This document shows, in pieces, positions 1 to 5,211 of a stretch of 11,442 nt of DNA. Position 1 is the stretch's first letter; every line of letters begins with the position of its first letter. Both the position numbers and the translations under genes were made by a program. The notes below the pieces were generated by a model. The model worked only from the letters and a program-made list of their open reading frames with translations, ran no database searches and was not told the origin of the DNA. Location: the NCBI GenBank assembly GCA_023447635.1, contig JAEXNA010000054.1, forward strand, positions 1-11,442. The letters are read 5' to 3'. Source of the DNA: Vulcanimicrobiota bacterium (GTDB lineage: Bacteria > Vulcanimicrobiota > Xenobia > Xenobiales > JADMJV01).

Positions 1-126
1 ACTACGGCTCCCCAACTCTTCGACTGCCACAAGACGTCAAGCTGACCAGGCTAAGCCGAAACGAAAGCCGTCCTCAAGGCCGGCTGGGAAGGATCGAGTC
101 TTCGAATCCGATTCTTCAGCAGCCTC

Positions 127-310
127 ACCTTGCCCGCTTCCAACGCGCAACTCGACCTTGACCACTTCGAACAGGCCAACCTTGCCCACCTCCAACGCGC
201 AACCTGCCCATATCCGCTTCGAACAGGCCAAGGTTACCTACTTCGAACGCGCAACCGCACCTTGACCACTTCGAACAAGCCAACCTTGCCCACTTCCAAC
301 GCGCAACCCG
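127..310 (+). repeat. Alternating 28/24-bp tandem repeat (52-bp higher-order period)
   Basis: Seven consecutive units read ABABABA: A at 127-154, 179-206, 231-258 and 283-310 (28 bp each); B at 155-178, 207-230 and 259-282 (24 bp each). Both types begin with a shared core close to ACCTTGnCCACTTCnAAC. A units end in GCGCAAC plus four variable bases, and B units end in ARGCCA. Most B copies and one A copy contain the self-complementary TTCGAA. The third A unit and second B unit are more diverged at their left ends. The array stops sharply at 310, where the expected next B unit is not recognisable. There are no unique spacers, so this is not a CRISPR array. Confidence 0.9.
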
Positions 311-573
311 CCCAAGCCTTGGAAGAGTCCCTCGATCGCCAGATCCAAACGATTTCACATGATGTGGATATTCGTCGGAGGTTAGCAGCTCTGGCTGGGG
401 CTGAGTGGCCATGGTACAAGCTTCGACGTAGGTCGACTCAAGCCCCGCCCTACGAAACGCGGAACGGCTATTCGCCTGAAGTCAGGCGTCTTGCGACGTC
501 GAGCCGACCAGGATCTCTACCGGCCAACGCTCAAGCTCACCAGCCGGAAGCGAGAACTTCGACTTGCAAAGCA

Positions 574-588
574 TCCTACAATGTAGGA
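574..588. promoter_or_regulatory. Perfect 15-bp palindrome, candidate toxin-antitoxin operator
   Basis: TCCTACA at 574-580 and TGTAGGA at 582-588 are exact inverted repeats around a single central A. The site ends 10 bp before the toxin GTG start. It contains TACAAT (577-582), a plausible -10 hexamer, and AGGA (585-588), the only Shine-Dalgarno-like stretch near the start. Binding here would therefore block both promoter and leader. HigA-type antitoxins are known to repress their own operon through such inverted repeats. That the neighbouring antitoxin binds here is inferred from position; no clear -35 box is visible. Confidence 0.55.
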
Positions 589-598
589 CAATCAAGAG

Positions 599-970
599 GT
601 GAGGGGCACTTTCATAGAGGCAAGAACCTTCACGGAATCCGTGACTTTCTACTTCTGGGACGACACAGATTATCAGGAATTTCAAGTTTATCTTCTGGAA
701 TCACCGGATAGAGGCGACGTGATACAGGGTTGTGGCGGACTCCGTAAGGTCAGGTGGCGTCACAAAAAGCGAGGGAAAGGGTCACGAAGTGGACTTCGGA
801 TCGTTTACCTTCACATCCCCGAAGTCAGCCAGTTTCTATTACTCGATGTCTATAGCAAAGACGAAGCTGAGGACCTCAGCCGCGAAGAGAGAAGATTTCT
901 TGCCGACCTGGCTCAAGAATACCGAACCGCCGCCATCGCTAAGGCACGTCGACAAAGGAGAACGAAATGA
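599..970 (+). CDS. HigB/RelE-superfamily toxin of a type II toxin-antitoxin pair
   Basis: The 123-residue product has the layout of HigB/RelE-type toxins, ribosome-dependent mRNA interferases. It starts with FIEARTF, followed by the helical stretch YQEFQVYLLESPDRGDVI (residues 25-42). The strongly basic core GGLRKVRWRHKKRGKG covers residues 46-61, then come RIVYLHI (67-73) and LLLDVYSKDEAEDLS (80-94). The C-terminus is an Arg/Lys-rich tail. GTG at 599 is chosen because it is the only start after the in-frame TAG at 584-586 that keeps the conserved FIE segment. Its Shine-Dalgarno is poor and overlaps the palindrome at 574-588. The stop overlaps the antitoxin start as ATGA (967-970). The toxin-first gene order is typical of higBA. 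Family assignment is by motif; the exact subfamily is uncertain. Confidence 0.85.
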   Translation: MRGTFIEARTFTESVTFYFWDDTDYQEFQVYLLESPDRGDVIQGCGGLRKVRWRHKKRGKGSRSGLRIVYLHIPEVSQFLLLDVYSKDEAEDLSREERRFLADLAQEYRTAAIAKARRQRRTK

Positions 971-1332
971 CTCGAAAGCCTCTTTTTGAACGGCTCAAAC
1001 AAGGACTTGAAGAGGGCACAGCTCATCAAAAAGGCGAGCTAGAACTTCGAGAACTTCAAGTCGACATTCCGGCTCCTCCGAAAGCCTATGCCGCTGATGA
1101 GATCAGGGCTATACGGCAGTCGTTTCGGTTAAGCCAGGTGGGCTTCTCCCGCCTCCTTGCCGTGTCGAAAAAGACCGTCGAAGGATGGGAACAGGGTGTC
1201 AGGACTCCCACCGGATCGGCGGCGCGACTGCTGCAGTTCATAGAGAACCCCCATCTTCTCCAAGCCTCTACGACGGAGCCTCATTTCTCCCCCGCCCAGT
1301 CGGCCCAGCGAGGCCGTCGCTCGGATCCCTGA
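967..1332 (+). CDS. XRE-family HTH antitoxin (HigA-like)
   Basis: This 121-residue protein is the expected partner of the upstream toxin and a likely DNA-binding autorepressor. Residues 1-40 form a polar, charged N-terminal arm, the usual dimer or toxin-contact region. Residues 44-96 carry an XRE/Cro-type helix-turn-helix, with the IRAIRQSFRLSQVGFSRLL helices, then VSKKTVEGWEQGVRTPTGSA, then a closing helix ending in FIEN. The last ~22 residues are a polar tail beyond the domain, an extension I cannot assign. The ATG at 967 overlaps the toxin stop and follows GGAG (957-960) six bases upstream, a much better ribosome site than the toxin's. That difference would favour antitoxin synthesis. Its predicted target is the palindrome at 574-588. 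Confidence 0.87.
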   Translation: MTRKPLFERLKQGLEEGTAHQKGELELRELQVDIPAPPKAYAADEIRAIRQSFRLSQVGFSRLLAVSKKTVEGWEQGVRTPTGSAARLLQFIENPHLLQASTTEPHFSPAQSAQRGRRSDP

Positions 1333-1334
1333 AC

Positions 1335-1348
1335 TTCCACTCGTGGAA
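1335..1348. terminator. Short inverted repeat right after the antitoxin stop
   Basis: TTCCAC (1335-1340), TC, then GTGGAA (1343-1348) form a perfect inverted repeat two bases after the antitoxin stop codon. As RNA it would make a five-pair stem with a CTCG loop. There is no U-run directly after it, so a terminator role is weak; it could equally be a protein-binding palindrome or an RNA end-stabilising hairpin. Confidence 0.25.
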
Positions 1349-1391
1349 TCACCACCCTCAAGCTTTTAAGAATAGGCTCTCCAATGAAACG

Positions 1392-1421
1392 ACGCAGGTA
1401 GACCCGCTCCTCCACCTGCGT
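1392..1421. terminator. 8-bp perfect hairpin between convergent genes
   Basis: ACGCAGGT (1392-1399) and ACCTGCGT (1414-1421) pair perfectly around a 14-nt loop. The site lies in the 125-bp gap between the antitoxin stop (1332) and the stop of the convergent minus-strand gene (1458). It could act on transcripts from either side. It lacks a U-tract, so if it terminates it is not a classical intrinsic terminator. Confidence 0.35.
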
Positions 1422-1457
1422 GGCGAAGTCCGCTAGGCTTTCGGGAGCTAAAGGCTG

Positions 1458-1895
1458 CTACTCTGGCTGCCAGAAAGGTACGAAGCCCGGCGCCGTCTTA
1501 TCTGGCGGCGCCCCATCCGGGGGTCGTACGTGGGTGTCGTCGGTGCGAACCGCGACCGCCGCCACTTTCTCGCCGGAGAAATCGAGCAGAAGTATCCAGT
1601 TGTGCGCGCCAAACTCCATCGGGGTTCTGACGACCATGTTTTCCCGCCGAAAATACTCGGGCGGCCACGCGGCCTCTATCGTCCGAACCGCTTCCTCCCG
1701 GTCCTGACCCGGCGATATTTGCTGATGAAGATCTGCGATCGCAGCACGCCATTTGCGACCCTGCTCCTTTCGATAGGCCCAGATCCCAGCTAATAGCATC
1801 GCGATAAGGCCAATCACGAGAACGGCCCCCGCCCCTGGTCGCCGAGCGGTCTGTCCAGAACTCTCCATCCAAGCTTCCCCCTTGGTCTTCAACAT
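1458..1895 (-). CDS. Small membrane-anchored protein of unknown function
   Basis: This is a 145-residue product from ATG at 1895. A GTG two codons upstream (1901) and an ATG at 1868 are alternatives. 1895 is preferred because GAGAGG sits five bases before it. Residues 22-41 form one hydrophobic helix (LVIGLIAMLLAGIWA) followed by a basic stretch, giving a single-span anchor with a ~100-residue soluble C-terminal domain. That domain has PGQDREEAVRTIEAAWP, then TPMEFGAHNWILLLDF, then VAAVAVRTDD, ending in a Pro/Asp-rich segment. This alternation of a short helix and strands recalls small BamE-like domains, but I recognise no named family. The gene faces the toxin-antitoxin pair and lies inside the repeat-flanked segment. 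It is transcribed away from the two-component operon. Confidence 0.7.
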   Translation of the reverse strand: MLKTKGEAWMESSGQTARRPGAGAVLVIGLIAMLLAGIWAYRKEQGRKWRAAIADLHQQISPGQDREEAVRTIEAAWPPEYFRRENMVVRTPMEFGAHNWILLLDFSGEKVAAVAVRTDDTHVRPPDGAPPDKTAPGFVPFWQPE

Positions 1896-1915
1896 CGTCA
1901 CCTCTCAGCCTGAGG

Positions 1916-1990
1916 ATTTTGTCCACAACGAGCCCGCATCCCCGCTTGTCCGCTACAAATCAGCCAACCTTGTCCACTACGAACGGCAAC
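1916..1990 (+). repeat. Degenerate second patch of the 28/24-bp repeat
   Basis: Three diverged units share the layout and orientation of the array at 127-310. An A-like unit at 1916-1942 (27 bp) is followed by a B-like unit at 1943-1966 (24 bp, ending AGCCA), then an A-like unit at 1967-1990 beginning ACCTTGTCCACTACGAAC. The TTGTCC words start at 1919, 1946 and 1970, so the spacings are 27 and 24. Similarity is clear in the third unit and moderate in the other two (about 15 of 24 bases for the B unit). The patch lies between divergent genes, just upstream of the two-component promoter region. Confidence 0.7.
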
Positions 1991-1995
1991 TCTCC

Positions 1996-2036
1996 CTCTC
2001 AGGAAACTCTCAGGTAGGGGTCCCTGGGGTCTCAGG
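1996..2036 (+). promoter_or_regulatory. Three TCTCAGG direct repeats on an 11-bp phase, candidate response-regulator site
   Basis: TCTCAGG occurs at 1997-2003, 2008-2014 and 2030-2036. The first two are 11 bp apart and the third lies a further 22 bp on, so all three are on one helical phase with an empty slot at 2019. The first two extend to CTCTCAGG. OmpR/PhoB-family regulators bind head-to-tail as dimers to direct repeats with about this period. The only such regulator in the window is encoded in the operon directly downstream (3979-4653). Autoregulation by it is inferred. Confidence 0.6.
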
Positions 2037-2045
2037 CTGGCCCTG

Positions 2046-2051
2046 TAGATT
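2046..2051 (+). promoter_or_regulatory. Possible -10 box of the two-component operon
   Basis: TAGATT lies 9 bp after the third TCTCAGG repeat and 37 bp before the first start codon. No good -35 hexamer precedes it, which would fit a promoter depending on a bound activator. If this is the -10, the last repeat falls inside the spacer, so repression is also possible. Confidence 0.3.
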
Positions 2052-2074
2052 CAGAGCATAGACCGAGAGATTTC

Positions 2075-2080
2075 AGGAGG
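2075..2080 (+). promoter_or_regulatory. Strong ribosome binding site for the 2089 gene
   Basis: AGGAGG ends eight bases before the ATG at 2089. It is the best Shine-Dalgarno match in the window and fixes this start. The two following genes of the operon have much weaker sites and probably rely on translational coupling. Confidence 0.8.
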
Positions 2081-2088
2081 ATAGAGAG

Positions 2089-2568
2089 ATGGAGACTTTT
2101 TACCGCTACAAGAACGCGGCGCTGGGATTGGTGCTGGTGCTGGCCGGATTCATCGGTGGCTATTTCAGCAACGGGCCTCACCACCGCCACCGGCCCGCAC
2201 CGCCGCCCCAGGCGATGTACCAGCAAGGCTGGGCCCCCGACCCGGGGTTCGACCCACGTCGCGTGGACCCGCGCATGATGCGTGGTCCATCTCGCACCAC
2301 CACTATCATCGTGCTGCAGAACGGCCAGCCGGTAGAGATGATGCAGAGCGGACCGGTCGCCATCGCGAACCCTCCCCAGGCGATGGCTCCTAACCCGGAT
2401 CCGGGACCTCGCTACGGCCTGCTGTTCGCCCTGCTGGTGCTCAGCGCCATGCCCGCCGTGGTGTGGGGCGCCCTGGCCTGGAACCGCCGCCGTAGCAACA
2501 GCGTCGGCAACGTCGAGTTCGCGGAACCGCAGCCCTACCAGGAATTCGTACCCCGACGCGACGACTAG
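2089..2568 (+). CDS. Two-TM, Pro/His/Met-rich membrane protein, first gene of a two-component operon
   Basis: The product has 159 residues. Hydrophobic helices at about 8-26 (ALGLVLVLAGFIGGYF) and 108-131 (YGLLFALLVLSAMPAVVWGALAW) enclose an ~80-residue loop rich in Pro, Met, His, Gln and Arg. The loop includes HHRHR (residues 31-35) and Met pairs at 63-64 and 84-85. One strand-like core, TTTIIVLQNGQPVEMM, covers about 70-85. The C-terminal 28 residues are polar and start NRRR, which favours a cytoplasmic tail. I recognise no family. It is separated by only 13 bp from the kinase gene and owns the operon's strong ribosome site, so it is probably co-expressed with the kinase. It could be a signal-input or accessory protein. 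The His/Met content could suggest metal sensing, but that is speculation. Confidence 0.75.
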   Translation: METFYRYKNAALGLVLVLAGFIGGYFSNGPHHRHRPAPPPQAMYQQGWAPDPGFDPRRVDPRMMRGPSRTTTIIVLQNGQPVEMMQSGPVAIANPPQAMAPNPDPGPRYGLLFALLVLSAMPAVVWGALAWNRRRSNSVGNVEFAEPQPYQEFVPRRDD

Positions 2569-2581
2569 ACACTCTTTTGGG

Positions 2582-3982
2582 ATGAATGGAACGGCTCCAA
2601 AAGCATGGCCTCTCCGCCGTCTCCTACTGGCCGCCTACGTCGGCCTGCTAGGGGCGGCCCTTTTTGCTGTCTCGCTAGGGATCCGCGGACTGGTCGGCCG
2701 CTACCTCTACCAGGCGCTGGAGCACTCCGCCCGCGAGGCCACGGCCGAATCTTGGGCCCGCCTGGGCCTCCCTCCCACCGAGTTCTGGAGCCTGCCGCGC
2801 AAAGGCGGCGTGCTGGTCACCCAGCGTCTCTCCACGGGCCAACTCGAAGCGCTGGTACGCGACCTCGCTCGTCCCGAGCGGATCGTGCGCTGGCGTGGGG
2901 TCGGCAGCAGCGTGGTGGTGCAGGCGGGCGGACGCCCGGGGACCGGCTCCAAACCCGCTCCCCCTCCCCCTGACGTCTACTGGTGGGGCCTGACCCTGAC
3001 CACTCCGCAAGGCGGCATCGGAGTCATCGAGATGGGGCTGGACCGGCGCGCCGACCGGCACCTGCTCGAGGCGCTGGGACGCTACCTTTTCCTGTGCTCC
3101 GGCGCCGTGCTGCTGATGGCCGTGCTGATCTGCTTTCGCCTCTCCAACTACTGGCTGGCTCCCCTCAAGGGTCTGAACCAGACCTTCGAAGAGCTGGCCT
3201 CGGGCGACCTGAGCGCTCGGCCTCCGGAGATCGAAGGTGGAGTGGTCCCTGTCGAGTGGCGCCAGCTCCGGCAGAGCGCCGACCGCATGGCCAACCGCCT
3301 GGAAGAGTCGTTCACCACCCAGCGCCGCTTCATCTCGGACGCCTCTCACGAACTGCGCACCCCGCTGACCGCCGTGGCGGCCATGGCCGAAATGCTGGAG
3401 TCGGACGGGCTGAAGCCGGAAAGCCGGGCCAAGGCGCAGGCCACCATCCTGCGCGAAAGCCTGCGTATGAGCCGCCTGGTCGAGGACCTGCTGGCGCTGT
3501 CCCGGGCCGACGAAGGGCGCCTGCTGGCCGAAGGGCGCACCCCTCTGGGCGAGACCTTCGCCTCGATCGAGGACGAGCTGTCCGAGAGCCATCCGGGGCG
3601 GACCCTGAAGGTGCTCTGCTCGCCCACCGCCGAGGTCCAGGCGCCCCCGACCGTGGTCCGCACGGTACTGCGGAACCTGGTCGAGAACGCCCTGCGCTAC
3701 AGCGACGAGGTCGTCACCTGCCGGGTGGTCGAGTCTCCGGGGCAGGTCGAGGTCACGGTAGAGGATACCGGCTGCGGGATCCCCGAAGATGAGTTGGACA
3801 AGGTGTTTATCCGCTTCTACCGTTCCGACCACTCCCGCTCCCGGGCGACCGGAGGGTCCGGCCTGGGGCTGGCCATCGTCAAACTGATGGTGGAGCAGAC
3901 GGGTGGAGAGGTCAACCTGAGTAGTCAGCTAGGTCAGGGCACCACGGTCAGAGTCGTGTGGAGGGAAGCAGCGAACGTATGA
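2582..3982 (+). CDS. Membrane sensor histidine kinase (HAMP-HisKA-HATPase)
   Basis: This 466-residue inner-membrane kinase would autophosphorylate and pass phosphate to the regulator encoded next. TM1 is at about 11-38 and TM2 at about 168-189, enclosing an ~130-residue extracytoplasmic sensor that I cannot assign to a named fold. HAMP spans roughly 187-243. HisKA carries FISDASHELRTPLTAV, with phospho-acceptor His256. The ATPase domain has the N box NLVENALRYS (Asn369), G1 DTGCGIP (395-401), the F box IRFYRS and G2 GGSGLGLAIVK (from 424). All catalytic motifs look intact. The ATG at 2582 lacks a clear Shine-Dalgarno but lies 13 bp after the previous stop, consistent with coupling. The stop overlaps the regulator start as ATGA at 3979-3982. 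Kinase-before-regulator is the less common order for OmpR-type pairs. Confidence 0.95.
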   Translation: MNGTAPKAWPLRRLLLAAYVGLLGAALFAVSLGIRGLVGRYLYQALEHSAREATAESWARLGLPPTEFWSLPRKGGVLVTQRLSTGQLEALVRDLARPERIVRWRGVGSSVVVQAGGRPGTGSKPAPPPPDVYWWGLTLTTPQGGIGVIEMGLDRRADRHLLEALGRYLFLCSGAVLLMAVLICFRLSNYWLAPLKGLNQTFEELASGDLSARPPEIEGGVVPVEWRQLRQSADRMANRLEESFTTQRRFISDASHELRTPLTAVAAMAEMLESDGLKPESRAKAQATILRESLRMSRLVEDLLALSRADEGRLLAEGRTPLGETFASIEDELSESHPGRTLKVLCSPTAEVQAPPTVVRTVLRNLVENALRYSDEVVTCRVVESPGQVEVTVEDTGCGIPEDELDKVFIRFYRSDHSRSRATGGSGLGLAIVKLMVEQTGGEVNLSSQLGQGTTVRVVWREAANV

Positions 3983-4653
3983 GTGTGACCATTTTGGCCG
4001 TCGACGACGAGCCGGCGATCCTCGATTCGGTGGAACTCGCGCTACAGAGTCAGGGCTATAACGTCGTCACCGCGGCGACCGGGCGCCAAGCGGTCGAGCA
4101 GTTCGACAAAGCGCGTCCCGATCTGGTCGTGCTGGACCGCTTGCTGCCCGAGGGCGACGGCCTGTGGGTGCTGGGAGAACTGCGCCGTCGAGGAGAGGTG
4201 CCCGTGCTGATGCTGACCGCGCTGGACGGGCTGGACGACAGGGTCAGCGGTCTCGACCACGGCGCGGACGACTACCTGGCCAAGCCGTTCCGGGTCAAAG
4301 AGCTGCAGGCGCGTGTCCGTGCCCTGCTGCGTCGGGCCAAAAGCTCGCCTCCTGAAGAAGAGCTGGACTGCGGCGTCCTGCGCGTCAACATCGCCCGCCG
4401 CGAAGCGTTCTGGGGCGAGCGGCGACTGGACCTGACCGTGCGCGAGTTCGACCTGCTGGTGGTGCTGGCGCGACAGCCCGGCCGCGTCTTCTCGAAAACC
4501 CAGCTGCTGGACCAGGTCTGGGGCTGGGAAGAGTCGGCCACCGAGAACGCGGTGGAAGTCTACGTCTCGACCCTGCGCTCGAAGCTAGGCTCGCGCACCG
4601 CCGTGCGCACCGTGCGCGGCGTCGGCTACGCGCTGGAAGACCCGCTGAGGTAG
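3979..4653 (+). CDS. OmpR/PhoB-family response regulator
   Basis: This 224-residue DNA-binding regulator is the partner of the upstream kinase. The receiver domain (about 1-118) has the acidic pair Asp9-Asp10 (VDDEP), phospho-acceptor Asp53 (VLDRLLP), Thr80 and Lys102 (AKPF). The winged-helix domain (about 127-222) shows LTVREFDLL, the recognition-helix region ATENAVEVYVSTLRSKLG and the wing TVRGVGYALE. ATG at 3979 is chosen over an in-frame GTG at 3958. It gives a normal start to the first receiver strand (SVTILAVDDE) and the usual 4-bp ATGA overlap with the kinase, and GAGGGA lies upstream. The 11-bp-phased repeats at 1996-2036 are its most likely target, with feedback on its own operon. 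The physiological signal is unknown. Confidence 0.95.
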   Translation: MSVTILAVDDEPAILDSVELALQSQGYNVVTAATGRQAVEQFDKARPDLVVLDRLLPEGDGLWVLGELRRRGEVPVLMLTALDGLDDRVSGLDHGADDYLAKPFRVKELQARVRALLRRAKSSPPEEELDCGVLRVNIARREAFWGERRLDLTVREFDLLVVLARQPGRVFSKTQLLDQVWGWEESATENAVEVYVSTLRSKLGSRTAVRTVRGVGYALEDPLR

Positions 4654-4659
4654 CCCCGC

Positions 4660-5169
4660 TTGACCATCGGGACGGGCCGCATCAGAGAGTTCGAGATCGG
4701 GATGCCGATCAGTGCGGTAATCAAGAAGCTGGGAGCTCGCGTCGCTCAGAGCCGGAGCTACGGAGGGCACAGGTTGACGTCCCCTCACCAGGTTGTCCAT
4801 CGAACCGAGGACTCTCAATGCCTGATCTACTCCGATCTAAAAATCGGACTGGTTGTAATGATAGCGTTGGTCGGCGAAGCCAACGACGTGACCTCGTCGG
4901 GAATCCATATCGGCACAACTCTCAGAGAGGCTCAGTTGCTCGACGACACGCTCTCCCTCGACGAGGAGTCCGATCTCTACACAAGTCTGAGGGATACTGG
5001 AGTCTTCTTCGAACTCGAAGACCGGGAGCCGTACATCAAGGACGACTTCTCGGACCACACCATTGCGAGAATCGAGGTTACAAACCGCAACCTCCTCGAT
5101 GAGATCTCTCTGGCAGAACTGGACGTCCAACGCTTAGAAGGGATCCGCCAAAAGTATCTGGTCCTGTAG
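4660..5169 (+). CDS. Small soluble protein of unknown function
   Basis: The 169-residue product has no signal peptide or TM helix. I do not recognise a named family. Two segments look alike: REFEIGMPISAVIKKLG (9-25) and SGIHIGTTLREAQLLDD (80-96). Both follow an I-x-I-G / E-I-G turn plus amphipathic-helix pattern, suggesting a duplicated BamE- or immunity-protein-like fold. The rest is strand-rich and acidic, with DEESDLYTSL, FFELEDREPYI and a C-terminal helix. The start is TTG at 4660, with GAGG nine bases upstream inside the end of the regulator gene. An ATG at 4702 would cut the first conserved segment, so it is less likely. It follows the regulator by only 6 bp and may be read through from that operon, but its lower GC by eye hints at separate origin. 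It converges on the pilus platform gene, with 42 bp between. Confidence 0.72.
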   Translation: MTIGTGRIREFEIGMPISAVIKKLGARVAQSRSYGGHRLTSPHQVVHRTEDSQCLIYSDLKIGLVVMIALVGEANDVTSSGIHIGTTLREAQLLDDTLSLDEESDLYTSLRDTGVFFELEDREPYIKDDFSDHTIARIEVTNRNLLDEISLAELDVQRLEGIRQKYLVL

Positions 5170-5211
5170 GCGCCTCACCGAAACCCGGTCCACTCAACGT
5201 CTGTGCCGGCT

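Larger units (their letters stand above)
1..598. other. Gene-free stretch holding a tandem repeat
   Basis: No convincing gene lies in this stretch. The open frames that cross it on both strands run through the tandem repeat at 127-310. That repeat's 52-bp period is not a multiple of three, so the frame rotates from copy to copy, which argues against coding. Outside the repeat, 1-126 and 311-573 show no gene, tRNA or rRNA that I can recognise. A palindrome at 574-588 lies just before the toxin gene. One weak, decayed match to the repeat may sit near 444-468. Confidence 0.6.

Noticed and set aside
90..126. tRNA T-arm, because of TTCGAATCC at 101-109
   Set aside because: The flanking bases do not form a T-stem, and no acceptor, D or anticodon arms can be folded around it. 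TTCGAA also occurs in the nearby repeat units.
127..310. CRISPR array
   Set aside because: Units are contiguous, two related types alternate, and there are no unique spacers or cas genes.
130..711. 193-residue open frame crossing the repeat and the toxin start
   Set aside because: It runs through the 52-bp-period repeat in changing frames and overlaps the toxin out of frame, with no ribosome site or domain.
2675..3832. Long 385-residue open frame antisense to the histidine kinase
   Set aside because: It lies opposite a kinase gene with every catalytic motif intact. Its product is low-complexity and rich in Gly, Arg, Gln and His, as expected from the reverse strand of GC-rich coding DNA.
5170..5211. 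Intrinsic terminator between the convergent genes at 5169 and 5212
   Set aside because: Only CCGG/CCGG with a few interrupted flanking pairs and a long loop is visible, with no U-tract; too weak to annotate.
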